DNA of 64,000 nt from Protonemura montana (GCA_947568835.1 OX387603.1:16206651-16270650); one strand, 5' to 3'; positions 1 to 14,900 are shown, counted from the first letter of the stretch. Program-made: numbers and translations. Notes: generated by a model not told the origin, from the sequence alone.

Positions 1-208
1 CCAGTATTTTAAGCAGAACAATATTGCTTAACTTGGACGATTAAATGGCATTTGTAAATTTCATTTTTGTTTTTGGTTCATTGAGAAAACAGATGTGTCT
101 TGCAACTAAAAGTCTGAACTATCTTTATTCATACTTTCTGTTGATCCCTTTCAAATCCAAAAAAAATCATTGCGGTCATAGAATGTAGTAATTTATATTT
201 TAAGTTAC

Positions 209-3065
209 CAGTCGTGAGCTCTCTGTTTGACAGCCTCTTCCAGCGTAGCACGTATATCACAGTTAGGAGCCCCATCTGTGGGCGAGGCTGTGGCCAGCCA
301 GCCGTAGACAGAGGCAGGGAACAGGTTGGTACCACTGGGAGGCTCCAACGACTCCAACTGAGACAGCACGCTGTAAAATAACAAACCCCAATTTTCAAAT
401 AAGAGTTAAAAAAAAAAAATTATAAATATTTTATAACCTATTTTAATATTTTTTAGGGCCAGTAATACGATCGAGGAACCAATCCTCAGAACAGCTGTTC
501 CCCGAAAAAGCTGTTCTGACAACAAAATTTATTTCATGTATTACGATTAAAAAAGTGGGGAACAAAGTTCTCACGAACAAGAGTTAGATTTGGCAACAAT
601 TCTGGCTTTTTATCTGTGATCTTTCATCTTTTGATTGATATGCTTTTGATCTTTGCACTTTAAACACTGTATGGTTCCCAAAACTTACTTTATTTTTTAT
701 TTTTTTGGTTTCACAATCATAGTCACTAGGGACATTTTTTAAACAATTGGGCAAACCTCGTGGAGGACATGACGTTGTCGAGGAAGTTTAAAGCCAGCAC
801 CATTGCAGTGCAGGCCAGCCAGAAATGGCATTAATCCTTGAATAGATTAGATTATGTCAAACTTTGTAAACCTGAGGTGCTACACATATTTTTAAATTTT
901 TTTTTTAAATAATAGTAATTTTTAGAATTTGGCATTAGAAAATAAATAAAATACAAATACAAATACAAACTCAAAGGACCAAGAAAGCAGTGAAATTTAA
1001 AAAGAACAGCAATAATTGTTTTGGCTTGCAACTGAAAGTAAATTGAAAGTTAATTTATGTATTCTCTAGGTCAAAAACCATCTTTCAGTAACTGAAATTG
1101 TTGATTTACATTACAAAATGTTATATTTGCAAGTGTTTACATTAATTGTTTCAATTGGCACTGCACGGTCCAGCTTATCATTCTGTACGATTCAGTGCAA
1201 GAGCGGGAATGTAGTCTCATCTACTGACGAGTGCAATCGCCCTGTATTTCTGTCCCAAGATATGTGTTTACCATATTACAATGTAACGGAAGAATTCAAA
1301 GAGAAAGTGTTATTTTATCACAATGTGTATCGCAACTACGTGGCACAAGGATTTATGAGAACGCTACCACATGCTTCAAACATGAAAGAGCTTGTATGGG
1401 ACAACAACCTGATGGATATTGCTCAAGACTGGGTATTTCAGTGCAAAGGCCGTTCGCATACACCGTGTACTTCAAAGTTCAATGAAACCAAAATCGGAAT
1501 GAGCATTGGCACGTATGAAAACAACAGAAGTATACTGCACAATAAAAGAAAAATAAAGGAATTGGACAAAACTGTACGCCACTTAAAATACTGGTATGAC
1601 GAGGTAAATGACTTTAAGATGGACAATGAGCTCAAGTACCACTTTGACAAGAAAACGGCTCGCTTCTCGCAGTTGGTTTGGGCGGAAACAGAAGCCGTTG
1701 GTTGCACAAGTGTTGAGTACCTAAACGCTGAAGATAAAATTATGCACAATGTTTTGGTATGTACCTATAGACCAGGAGGAAACCAGGAGGGGCGTGCTGT
1801 TTACGAATTTGGGCCTCCCGGGAGTAAATGTCCTAAAGGATACGAACTTAGAGAAAAACCTGGATACTCCGGAATCTGTCATCGATCGCAAGCAAATCTG
1901 GGGACACGGATGACCATCCTTGACAGCACGAGCTGGACACTTTTGCTTGTTGTCAATTTCTGCCAAATATTTTTGTAAAAAAGATATAGATGACGCTGAA
2001 AATATAATTTTATTTACAAACCTGAGGACGGCAGTTAGCTGTGTGATTGTGTTGCGGTCGTTAGGGGTGAGTTTGTGGATCTTGCGCACGGCGTTCATGC
2101 ACGAAGGCAGCAACTTGCGTGCAGCCTCCCAGAACAACCGGGCCTGTAACCAGTCATTACCATCAGTTCGCTGCTGTTATGCCAAGCAATATCACAAGGA
2201 ACAGTGGGAATTCATATTATTTTAAATATTAAATTCGTTCTTAAAATATCATTTTATTTGTAAACCTCGTAGGATTTTTCATCATTTGATAAATAAAAAA
2301 AAAAACACTTTCCACTTTACAAATAAAATGCATTTATAGGTATGTAAAAAAGTATCTAATCAGTAATCAGTGGCTGTGAGCTGGCACTAGTTGCAATTTG
2401 TTGAAAATTAAAATAGTCACCTCCTCGTCACGAATGGCTCCCGCTCGTATTGGCCTGACTAACGTCGCCAGCAGTGGCGGAAAAACAGCAAAGCTGAGCG
2501 GGTGGTCAGCGTGTACGGCTGCGTATTCAGCCCACCGAGCCAGCGCAGTGTCGGTGGCAGACAGGCCGCACTGCATTGCGTGTTGGGTGAGGACTGTCTG
2601 CGCAGGCGTTGGCAAAGCTCCTTGCCACCGGTAAGCCTCGACCTAACCGAGGCAGGTTGAAAATCATTTCGCAAGTAGTACAAATCTGTGTGATTAATTA
2701 ATTCTAGCATGTTTTTTAGTTTATTAATGCACTGCATAATAGTTAAATTCTAGCAAGGTATATAGAAAGAAGAGAAAAAAAGTAAAACCAAATTAAACAA
2801 GTTAAAGATTTGATGAACTTGAGCTAAACACACTGATCATATTATCTAAAGCAGTCAACAGAAGGAGAAATACATCGAGACTAACCTTTTTTTCCTCTAG
2901 TTCGTGCACGAGTAACAGTCGTAACAGGTGTCGGTGCTCTTGCTGCGCAGCTTGGGCATTCTTCTGAGCGCTAAACGACAGGCGGACTCTGACTTCGCCC
3001 TGCGCCTTGTTCTTCGGCTTCTTCTCTAGACTCAACCAGTACGCCTGGCCAGATGCTGGGATACC
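209..3065 (-). CDS. BAIAP3: BAIAP3-like exons after C2A (start of the Munc13 core)
   Basis: Exons 2886-3065, 2421-2636, 2022-2143 and 209-370 encode the last C2 strand (QGEVRVRLSFSAQ) and helical segments such as LTQHAMQCGLSATDTALARW and CDIRATLEEAVKQRAHDW. These match the post-C2A part of BAIAP3 in order and spacing. The acceptor of the 2421-2636 exon could also lie 6 nt further upstream (TAG at 2643-2645); both choices stay in frame. The exon 2022-2143 ends in phase 2 with AG and joins directly to the exon 209-370, giving TAVLS/VLSQLES. No exon is therefore needed in the 1.65-kb intron that holds the CAP gene. Bases 1-208 are intron. Confidence 0.85.
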
Positions 3066-5868
3066 CTGTGCAATTAAGCTTTGCATTACCTAGCAGATAG
3101 GAATTCAAAATTTACCAGCTGATATTTTTCCAGAAGCTGTACTCGGGCAACTGCAGCCGTGCAATCAGGCAGCTATTCATTTCTGTAATTCATGTATTCA
3201 TGTCATGTAATCGTCTGCAAATATCCACCATGAAATATGGACATAAAATAATACAAATCAAAAAAAATCAAATGAAAATGCACAAAAATGCAACTTTAGG
3301 CCTGCCAACTTATGCTAGGCTGGGCTCAAAATAACAATTTAGCTTAGGAAGTTTTTTGAAAGAATGCATTTCTTTCTCTAGCTGTCAAGCTTTTATTTGA
3401 TGGATTCATAGATTAGTTACATAGACTGATGTTACATAGAAATAAGTATTTCACTAACCGTGACATCTTCTTTGCTTTTTTTTACGTAATCTCTAAGTTT
3501 GCAAGTTAGGCATTTGCACCTGTATGCTTTTTGGAAGAGTTCCATAGACGGTGCCAAAATTTTGTACTGTTGGACATCTTTTGAAAAAAGTTGAATTGTT
3601 TCCAAATGCAGGCGAGGTTATATTAATTAGATTTTTTTCCATTCTGTCAACTCCTAATAACCTCATTCTATTTTTAAACCAAACGTACCAGATTTACCAA
3701 ATAAGTATCTGGTAAACAAATAAAAAAGAAAGTTAAATTTTAAGAGAGGTGTGTCAATTAGGGGCACGCAGTGGGGAAGGAAGTGGATATGCTCCCATCC
3801 TTAAAATACCGATTTAATTGAGTAAGTAAACACTGGTAGTTGAATTGTATTTTCCAGCTTTGTTTTGGAAACACCGTGGTAACCTTAGAGTTGGCACAAC
3901 CTCTCCAAGCTCACTACACGCCGCTGGTGTCAATGTTATTAAAACATTTGCAAAGTTTTAAAAGAAGGTGCAAGTCTCTAGCTTTGAGAAATGTAGAGGT
4001 ACATACCTTGAGACTGAGCTGTGCACTGCCAATAAGCTCATTGTCGTGTTTTCCAGTTGATGCGGTCACCGCGATCTCTTTCATCAGCCGACGCAGCCCA
4101 CGGATGCCTTTGGTGGCCGTGATCTTGGACATCTTGTCTCGGATTGTCTCGGCAGGGTCAAAATCCCTGTAAGTGTCTTGCATGAAATATTGCATCCGAG
4201 AGAAAAATGCACAAGACCAAAAATTATTTGAAGAATAGACGTAGCAAACTGTTTGGCACGGTATAATAAAAAGGCAGCAGGGGTGGTTTCCACAAAAGAA
4301 GAAAACATCATGCATTGATTCACTGAGGACTAGACAATGAAGCAGTTTTTAGCTGATAGCTGCCTAGAGAAATTTCTTTATAGAATAGTTGCAGAAACAA
4401 TAAAATGACATCTCTGAGTTTGTTGAGAGTTAGAATAGAAAAGAGTCAAATTTCAATGAACATACCAAACTTCGATGTGCATGATATCATCAGAAACGTT
4501 TTCGACAGGTCTGCAAGAAAAAAGAAAAAGTCTATGAGATACGAGATAAAAATCACATTGTTGTTGTATTCCATATTTGCACACTGTTAAAGATTCAGAT
4601 GCGATGATTTGAATCTAACAATCGTGTTAAATGGGGTGTGATATTTAGTGCCATACGTCCACTATGGATATTATTATTATTATTATTATTATTTGTGGTG
4701 TTTAACGACGCACTGTTTTGACAACTGGCCCTGCGGCACTGGTTTAATGGCGTCGGTGAATGAGTGGATGATGATGAGGATGATGATGAACCTTACCTAG
4801 CCTGGAAGGGAGGAGGGGAAACCCGGTACCGGCACGTAGCCTACTCCTGTCGAAAAGCACAAAGGGGACCACCGGCTTCACGTCCCTTCCGAAGGACGGT
4901 ACAACTCGAACAGCAGGATTCCTCCACAAATCCATGCTGTCGAGAGGTTGATAAGCGAGGCGAATGAAGTTGCTGTACTAACTTTCATCCCTCCAACCTC
5001 TCTCCCGAACAGAACTGTATAATGGTCACCCATTCAATACCTGACTCAGCGCAGTGTTGCTTAACTTCGGTGATCTAACGAGAACCGGTGTTTCCAACAC
5101 GCCAAACCGTTCGGTACTATGGATATAGTGGATACTATGGATATATATATAAATATATATATGAAAATGTTTTAGTATGTTTTAGATAAGAAATGAGAAA
5201 AAACCAGAATAACAAACATAAGTGGTTGTTTTCCAGTTTTCTGGATGTTTCATCACTTCTGTGATGAATGAAGGTTATTATTCTGTGAAGGATAATGGCT
5301 TATAATGGTGAATCAGATTTTCTAACAAATATAGGACAAAAATGAAATTTGGTCAAATTATAACTTACAGTGAGAAGTGCTCTTCCCAAACAGGACTGAG
5401 AGTTTCGGACTTGACGGACGTGTTGAATCGGTGAGTCACACCAGATGACAAGTAGAGCGTGCAGAACGGATCACTCAACCCTGGAATATGATTGCGTCAG
5501 CTCTATTTTTATGGAAAGAAACGGTGTACCAATAATGAACCAATTGAAACTGTGAGCTTCTTACCGTTTGCATCTTTGGATCGCAGGTCCTTGGCATTCA
5601 TGACCTCAACGTTTAGCAAAATCTTAGGCGCCTGGAAATAATATAATTATTAATAAAATATGGAAATAGAATATAATACAAAAGTATAACTCAAATGATA
5701 AATCTGTTTTGGATATTTTTTGTGGTATTTTGTTAATTCTGAGAAAACAAGGAATAAACTCTCATTGAAACGTGGGAACCTACAGGAAAATATATTTTGA
5801 TTTTCAGAGCGTATAATTAGAGATCTGGTTGAAACACTAAACGTGAAGGTCAAATCATTTTATTATTA

Positions 5869-5927
<59 letters not shown>

Positions 5928-8900
5928 TATTAAATCAATTTGAGTTCTTTAAAATTCAGCAAACTAAGTGGCAATAAAATGTGTATTAATTGTTACAATT
6001 TTGTCTATGCCAAAAACAAGAACGTAGACTGAACGATAAAAGTGACCATCTTTAATAAACGTGTAAGCCATACTTTTGCAAAGTGCTCGACAAAAAAGAG
6101 ACATGATTTCGAACATAATTTATAAATCAATAGAACTTAAAAAAAAATCTTGTATGAAAAATCTTTGAAACAATGAGAATAACAATTAATTTCTGGAAAG
6201 AAATTTGCCTGTGTCCTTACCTCCTTGGCTTGGGCTCTTGCCAGCAGCTCGGAGTGCTTGTCTCCATCCAGCTTAAAAGCCTCCTGAAGATAAACGAACA
6301 GCTCATCCCGCTTTCCAGCATCGTCGGCAAAGTCACACCCGACCACATGCACAATCTCGTAGAGCACCTCGGAGTATAGCTCATCAACCTGTAATCCAAG
6401 GACATGAGGTATTTTATTGGAACTTCTTTGCAATGCGAATGCTCATGAGAAAAGTCAGTTACTTCAGGAATTGGTAATTGGAAGTTGGCTGAAATTTATA
6501 CTTGTAGGACAAGCAAGATGCAAGTCAACATGTCTTTTCCAATAAGTTCTGCAAAATATGTATCTAAACATTGTAATGATATTTAAACCCAAATAATTTA
6601 GTAGGGACTTTTGAGAATTACAAATCACGAAAATAATACTTTTCAACCTTGTTCTGCCAGACTATGAAATGTCCACACTCCACAGCCCTTCTGGTTTAGA
6701 TTCCTAGCAAAAATGCACAGTCCACGCACAAACAAAAAAATGGCTGTATAGTTTTTTTTTTTTTTTTTGTGGAAGAAATAAACTGAAACTTATTCTTGAA
6801 AGATTAACCTCCATAAATTTAGGGGCTTAGTTGCTATCAGCATGGTAACAACCTCTACAAAATTGAAAACATATAGCCTGTGATTGGCTGATCATCTTTA
6901 ATCTCCGGTTTGGGAGCCGGCCCAAGGTGTGCATCATGGCCCATCAACTTGCCTTTAATTTATTATTAATTTTAAATGTGTACACCGTATTAATTTATGA
7001 CCGACATATCCTGGTTTTTAAGGATGCGAGGGGATTTATTAAATTGAAATTTTTAAAGCAGGAGAACATTATTATTCCAATTGAAAATAGCTGGATATAG
7101 TGAAACGACTTGTATCCATACGGTAACGATTATTGCCATTGTAAACTGTTTTTAATTTTAATGTGTAATTAAATTTTACCCAAACAACGAATAAAACCCA
7201 GCATAATTATCAAGACTTATTTTTCGTATCCGACATATGAGGCCAGATTATGTTGTGTTTACATAATGATCTTTAAATAGTTACAAAATATAAAATCTGC
7301 TTTTAATAGTTCCGTTCATTATGCTAATAACGCTGTCACGGCGCGTGTCACCCATCACAATATCGGCTATCAACCAACTCTATCAGAGATTCGCCTGCCT
7401 TCGTGCCATACCACTCGCGAATGGACGTCATCACCTGGGGCCTGACACCCAGCCAAAACTAATCGCATCTCTCCAATTTATTTCCATCCTGGCAGTGTGA
7501 CTTAACACTAGCATAAACGCACATGGACCGAGCTGGTCAAAGCTTCACAAGTTTTGACAGTTACCTATACATCCCACTAACCCACTTTAATAGAGCATTG
7601 CTTTTATACCATCGACGAGTACACTAAACGACAGAATTGCAATTGTTCTACTTGTAAATAAATTTTATTATATTGACGTATTTCAATGCTCCTAAGTGTA
7701 TCTATGTATTATTTTATACTTTTATTGGAGCGTGTGTGTAATTTAAAAAAAAACTTATGTACAACGAAATAAAGAACCTTTGAAATTGAAATTGAAATTG
7801 AACCCTATCTATGGTCTTTGATCCCACTCGTGGCAGTTCAAATTGTAGCGGGGACGTTTCCGCATGGCTTTGGTGTTACAAGTAAAAATCGAGATTGAAT
7901 TAAAAAAAAAAAAAACGATTACGGCAGGATTATTGAATAAAGAACCAGGATTTTGGAATGTAGTAGAGTGTCTTTGGTTGTTATCTGTGTTAACAGAATT
8001 TAGAGCCTGTAACTTGTAAGTGTCGCATATAGATCAACGCCATTTCTTAACGGTCTGAATTTAAAAAATAGCTGTTAAAATGCGAAGTGCTCTTAAATGT
8101 CAACGTTAACTGAGATGCATGAAAAAAAACGCAAGCTTGTAAGTTCGTACTCAGATTTTATTATTATGAACACTTCTAAGCCCTTTCAAAAATGTTTACC
8201 TAATCCGAGACTCGAACTTCGGTATTCACCTTTCGCGGGTGTTGCACTAACCATCTGTGCTAATCGAACTCGACCTATTTGCGAAGATTTTAATGTTCGC
8301 AGATTTTAGTAGTGTTCAATAAAATACGCAGCCTTATTGCGAGCGCATTCGTAATTTCCACAAGAATTTTAAAAGTTCAAATATCTTTAAATCCTCTGCC
8401 AAACATGTCGCTGAGCCAAGGAAAGGAAACAAAATTAAAGAGTATGTGCTCAGTCAGGTATTGTACCGGGTCTATAGCTGTACGGATTGAGCCGGTACTA
8501 AGACCCGGTATCGGTCGCCACCCCGGAGGCGTCGGCGTCGACGTCGCTGGCTATTCCTGGGAGCACCGGGCCGAAGTGCATCATCATGAACCACGCGCTG
8601 TAACCGCTAATGTACTTGTCTCACTAGGACATATGATCTCTAGCCATGTTTAACTAGTTCTCAAGTGTGTAAAGTGTTATCTGAAAATTCAATGAGGGCA
8701 TTCTCTGTTTTACCATACGTCGGTTAAATTTAGAGGTGTTGTATTCGATTGCTAAACGTTCTGTCTATTGAACAAAGGCCAGGAAACGAACTCATGGCCG
8801 AAATGGTAATTTTGTAAAAATTTGATTTTGGTACACGCATTTGATGGTGTTTATCAGACTTCGGGAATGGAATCGGATTGGTTCAGTAAGCAATCAAGTA

Positions 8901-11900
8901 CGTGACCCGTACATGGTAGCTATACCTGCGTTACATGTTTAAATTGATCCATATGCCATCATAATCTACACAGATGCAATGCACTAAAATGTATCATTTA
9001 TGAAGATCTGTTACCCCATTTTAACTCAATTCATCTTCGCCACGGAGTATTTAAATATTTTTCACATTTAAGATTGATCCACCCTTAAGGATATAATCTA
9101 GTGTCCAAATTTCTCATACTCATATCAGAAGGCCCAAGTTTTGACTTACTGTCATATTCATCAAGTAGTGGCTTTTCTGTTTCGCCAACTGATCCGTCTT
9201 CACCCCACACATGGGGTTCATTCTCATCGTCATCACTGAGCGTTTCAAAACAATCTCGCGTGAAATAACTGATCTCTGATCACTACCCTCTTCCGCACAG
9301 GATCAATAAACGCAACCAACACAGTCGATTACACTTTTGATTTACAAAGAATTTGTGACCGTAAATTCAAACTCCAGAAAAATGCTTTCTGAAACGTTTT
9401 ATCGCAGCCCAAAACCACGACACACGCTGTTAACTTTCAAACGTAACTCTCCGGAAGGTGTTGTTCCTATGCACTAAAAGATAACTACCCTCACCGGTCT
9501 TCAATCACCACTAAAAAATCAAGAGGAAATACGCCATATCACGTTCAAACATATATAAAAAATAACCTCTCGAAAATCAAATATTGACACTCGACGCAAT
9601 CCATCACGCAGCGCTCAGAGGACAACGTTGTCCTGGGGCTTATGTGCCCGACTCGGTCCGGTATACGGGATAGCGGGCCCACGACGGGAACGTCCACAGC
9701 CGGGCAGTGCTCTGCTATTCCCGGCGTCCACGTGCCACCCCCCCCCCCCCTCCCCCCACCCCTTTCTTGAACGTCGGATGAGCGTAGAGATCCACGCGAA
9801 TGAGAGTTGTCACTTTGCGGATAGGACGTCATTTTGGCATAGGATGCGATGTTTGACGCAATGCCTTTTTTATAAGGTTTTAGGCTCTCTTGTTTTAGCT
9901 GCTTGATCTATGTTATGGTATGGAGTAGGAAAAATTTAACAACAATGTAGATACATGGAAATGTATCTTTTAAGCATGCAGATAGGGAATTTTTGCCCAA
10001 AATTATTTAATTTTCTATGGACAATTACGTTCAGAGCAGTCTTCTTTATTGTGCGAAATCTGATTTTTATTGCAAACGCTTGCAATGCGCGGGGTATTTT
10101 ATTATAAGCTTTATTAGTGATCCTAATAATTAAAAAAAAATGTATTATACCGTATGTGCATTTATAAATTTTTCTCCAATAGATATACGTCGGTATGTAT
10201 GAAAAAAGTCGGTATTTTCAAGCGTGTAAGGCATTATCAAAGCCTCCGGGACGTGCAGTTAGCAACGATCTTACTTGATGCTCTTTACCCATTGCAGCCA
10301 AGTAACGGACAATTAATTAACATCTCGATGAGCCTTTGGATCAGGCGCTGGCATCGTATTATCAAGAGGCCGCCCATGACGCCGAGGGTGAGCGATGGCG
10401 AGTGATCGACAATGTTGGCATGTTATCGGTAGTTCGCAATTTCTTATGCCTAGTTACATGTACGATGATGGGCTCCAGACCCACAGGGTGACAGCCAACA
10501 AGATGATGGTGTTGATGATGGACTGTGTGAAAGATTGTGGTGGCAAGACACAGGATGATGATGACCCATTGACCGGGATTTGTAGTCGTGGAGGGATGAC
10601 GTTTTGAAGATCAGTATAGTGGTTTATTCCAACTTTAAACAAATTAGAGCAAATGAATGCAGTTTTTGATAATTTCAAACCTTTTTCGTTCAAAAACGCT
10701 AAAACTTGCTTCAGAGTTTCAATACCTTTCGACGTATACATATTTATTGCCGATCTATTTTTACAGATCTATTTCTTTGCTATCTTTTCTACGCTTCTAA
10801 AAAAAAATTGTTTATGTGATGGAGAATTTTGTATCAACGCTTTAGTCTGACTATACTCACAAGGAGCACGAAAAAAGAGGCGGAAGGGTGAGGCAGCTCT
10901 GTAAAATTGTTTTTGAACAAATATTTACTTTCCTGTTTCTAGTGATATACATGATCCCCCCCAAATTGATAGATTCGTGTAGCGTCTGTCCTGACTGGTC
11001 GAATCCTGAGTTAAGCTATCAGAGCAAAGAGATTAGAGTTCATAGAATTCTAAGAGTACACATAAAGATCTGTTTCCCTTCAAACATTTCTCCCGAATGC
11101 AGTAAAATGAAAAATTAAACTAACTGGATTGAGGTTCGATAGCGATTCGTCCTTGAAATCTGCACAAGATGGGCAGAAGGCGCTCCTGCCAGCTAATACA
11201 TGAAATTGCAGACGCAATTCTTGAGATTGTGAAAAGATGACAAAGGAAAAATTCATTTTTTTTTGTTAGAGACTAAGTGCCGGTTTTTAAGTGGTCCGTT
11301 GCGAACGTAACAGCCCGCGAATTTATTTAATTTTTTAACAGCCAATCAGAATTTTTTTTTGTATGTTAACAATCTGTTAATTACTTAACGGACAACTGAA
11401 AGACCAGCATTTAGAGCCTGTTTTTCAGTGGCATGTTAGGTAATTAACAGGCCGTTAACGAACAAAAACATATTCTGATTGGCTGTTGCCAAGCAAATAA
11501 AAAGTTAACAGATTGTTAGGTTTTTAACGAACCACTGAACAACCGGTCCCAAATTGTAGGATGTAAACTTGATCTACTGAACCTAACGACTAAAGAAATC
11601 GGGGAATGATTGAACGAGGCAATGGTCAGAGGTAAGATTGGACATGGATATAAGCGTTGAGTGTGCAGGTTATAGGTAGAGGCAGAACGTAAATGTTACA
11701 GTTTCTACGTAAAAGATGGCCGCGAAGTGACTACCTTACCGACAAAAATGCAGAGTACCGGAACACCCCGTTAAGTTGAGTCACTATCGTATAAAATTTA
11801 ATTTTGATATTTCTAGTAACTTAACTCGCTTTTGAATATCATTACGTGTATATCAACCGTTGAGGTAAACATTGATGGAGATATGTTGAGCATGAAAAGT

Positions 11901-14900
11901 CTTAAAAGCGAGTAAGCCTACGAGAAATATCGAAATTAAATTTCATACGACAGTGGCTCTACTAACGGGGCTTAACGGGGTGTTCCGGTACTCTGCATTT
12001 TTTTCAGTAAGGTAGTCATTTGGCGGCCATCTTTCACGCAAAAAGTTTAACATTAACGTTCTGCCTCTACCTATAACCTGCACACTCCACGATATAAGTG
12101 AATGGGAAGAAAACTAGGAGAGAAACGTGTTGAAATTAAAAAAAGCGGGTTTAAAGAGTGGAATGAGATTAGTTGAATCTTAGGAAGTATGTATATAATA
12201 AGCAAATGACGAAGAAAGCGAAGAGATGTAGGAAGAGACGTTAAGAAATTTTGTGAACTTGAGGAAAGAGTTTAAGAAAGTAAAAAAAAATACTCAGGAC
12301 ACTGCACAAAATTTGTACAAAACTTTTGGAAGTAACAAATACCAACACAATGAGACCCGATCTTGAAAAATAAAATTACAAAATCTGTCCCATGATTAGA
12401 AAGATGACTCACGTTCCATCCCATGGCGTCGGTGATGAGTTCCGTCTTGTCTGCAGCTTCGTCTTGCTCCGAGTCTGAGTCCAGCACAGACGTCGGGATC
12501 TCCGCCGCCCCCGACTCGCCGTTCTCGCCCCCGCCGTCCCCACCCTCGCCCGATTCCAATGTCGCGGCTGCGTCGCCATCCTCCTGGTTCTCCCGAAGCA
12601 GCGAGCCGAACTTCTCGAAGAAGCCACCGTCTAGCTCTTGGATCCTGCAGGACACGAAATAGGAGCGTCAAGACTCATTGTTATATGGCTCTCTTGTTCT
12701 GGAAATCAAATTTGAAGGTGAGTTCGATAGCCCTGACCGTTATTATGTTTTTTTCAATGAGATGAGCTAGCCGATGAGATAAAAAATTGACCCAATGTTG
12801 CGGGATTTTAGGAGTTGAAACTAGTAAGCGAAGGAAAGAAGGGGAGTGCTTATCGCATCTTAAAACATCATCTCAATGGAAAAAATTACAGACTAGAGAA
12901 AGAAAGTTCCAAGCTTCTCACTCGAATATTTAGGAATTTCATGTTTTCTCTCATTAGATTAACACCGACTCTTGAATCCCCTTGCCCCAAATCCTCATTC
13001 TTTCTTTAACCGAACTTTCCTATGATAGTTAGGCCCTCAAACTCATAACTCGGGGGGTAGTTCTGTTGTCATGGTAGCGACCCCTGAAAAGCTATCCGCG
13101 CAGTTAAGCGTAGCTCAAGCCGAGTTCGACATTGATCCCATGGACCGTTCCTGGGATATGCAAATTCCATTCCGTCCAGAAAAACGCTCATTTTTATATC
13201 ACTGTTTTCACCTAGGAACATAGCTTAGAGCAAAGGTAGGTTATAATGTGTCTTACGGTGTCATGAGTCATGCCATGCCAGTCTGTCTACCTGCTTACTG
13301 ACTAGACATATGATTGGTCGATTGATAACTGTGTTTAAAAACAATTTAAATGTATTTATTATTTTCACCTAGTTTTTCTTACTTCGATCTTGGTATATTA
13401 TACTCTTCACCCACATTGTACTTGATGCCTACAAAGATCTGACATTATATCTAGTCAGAACTATGGCCAGACCAAGCGGTCGAAAACGGTTACAGCTAAA
13501 AAAGAACCATTTTTCAAGCTTGGTAACGGACACGAGCCGAATAAAAACACATGCTAATTACATTTTCTTCCTCTTTCTCCTAGAGTCGTGTTAGCCGTAG
13601 CAAGTTCCTCGATTAAATGATTGGAGACTTATGGAGTTCAGGGTCGCATTTTGTAAAAAAGTTCTTGCTTTGAAAATTACGGAGCTAAGTTTAGTTGATC
13701 GGATGAGCAAAGAATCAAAATGAGGCAACTTTCGACCATGAGGTTACTCGTACATGGGAACTCTTTGACATGCGCAGCCTTGACGAATTTTAGACTGTCG
13801 GTCACACAAGAGAGATTTCGGTTTTGTTTAGAGCTCATTTTTACAAGCAATTACAAACACAGACGAGCTGCAATTTCAGCCTTGAAAAGTTGTTCTTCGT
13901 TGTGGTCGACTATTTTCACCGGAAAGCACAGCGTTTTGCGGGATATTAACCTACGACTGTGCTACGATAATAGTTTTAACTGGGGTTAGTTTTGTAACTG
14001 CTTAAAGGTTACGTTGTGCTTTTAAAGAATATCTACACATTTCAACTCACCACAATCGCCAAGGTTTATCAATGTGAACGTCTCACGTGAACAAGGCAGT
14101 AGCCAAATGTCTTTGTACTCCTTTTCATCATTACCAATCACCCATTTCTACCTCGGTTATTGTTGTGTTTCTTTTTTTCCTCTGCCGAATTAATTTAAGA
14201 TCATATTAGGGTCACCTGAACTGTTGAAATATTTAAAATTGAAAAACACGCACGCATTGTTGCGTTAACAGTGATTACGAAACACGCAGGGCGCTATGCA
14301 AGGGGTTTCCCTGCAAGACACTAGAGAACTTTGCGAGGTAATCTTGAGAAAGCAGCAGCTTGGTCAAAGGACTGGTTTTCATGGTCAATAATCGATTCCT
14401 AAGAATCAATATATCTGATTATTTTAGAAGTACAAACATTGAGCAATAAGAAATTCCTATGAGGCAGCTTTTTAAGCATTTCACGGACTAGCTAATATTT
14501 GATGTCTTTAGCAAATAGGATGCGAATTTTAGCCCACTTATTCATGAGACAACAACTTCGAAGTAAGATGATATTAAAAGAAGACGAAGAGAAAAGAGAT
14601 GGCAGCCACTGTATTTTACTACATTTTCAAAGGGTAGAGCTATCTGACTCCACCAAACCAATGTCCAAATCAAGTGTTGAACTTTAATAATGTCTATAGA
14701 AATGTGTCGTGTTTCTTTGCGTTTGTATTACACACTTGATTATTTAATGTATTTACGTTCACATTTATTGCCAGTATTCTACGATCAACCTTGCGACATA
14801 GTTCACTGGGGGCCATATAATCTCTGAGCTTGGAGCACTATTTCTTGCGCTGTCACGTCAAAATAGACCCGACTATTATGAGCAGAGAAAGTCGAATATT

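Larger units (their letters stand above)
6389..12412. other. Large BAIAP3-like intron with mixed repeats
   Basis: Six kilobases hold a T run (6751-6768), a MITE relic (6828-6925), a tRNA-like relic (8196-8292), two GC-rich patches (8455-8610 and 9600-9790, the second with a C run at 9739-9760), the candidate internal first exon (9150-9233), a foldback-end relic (10069-10107), two palindromic repeats (11275-11556) and a 436-bp MITE (11655-12090). Short open frames elsewhere look like chance. Confidence 0.6.

Noticed and set aside
757..831. Open minus-strand segment reading like VLALNFLDNVMSS, ending at a GTTTGC donor-like site
   Set aside because: It has no AG acceptor in a workable frame, and the exons 2022-2143 and 209-370 already join in phase with good family alignment.
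5022..5116. Functional 5S rRNA gene
   Set aside because: Only part of 5S is present, it is diverged, and the same fused body follows in other copies.
5860..5930. CRISPR-like or other spaced repeat array
   Set aside because: Simple TTA microsatellite without spacers; there are no CRISPR-like arrays anywhere in this eukaryotic window.
12423..12662. 79-codon plus frame, Ser/Pro-rich
   Set aside because: It is the antisense shadow of the BAIAP3-like exon 12413-12644, whose splice sites and motif fit the gene.
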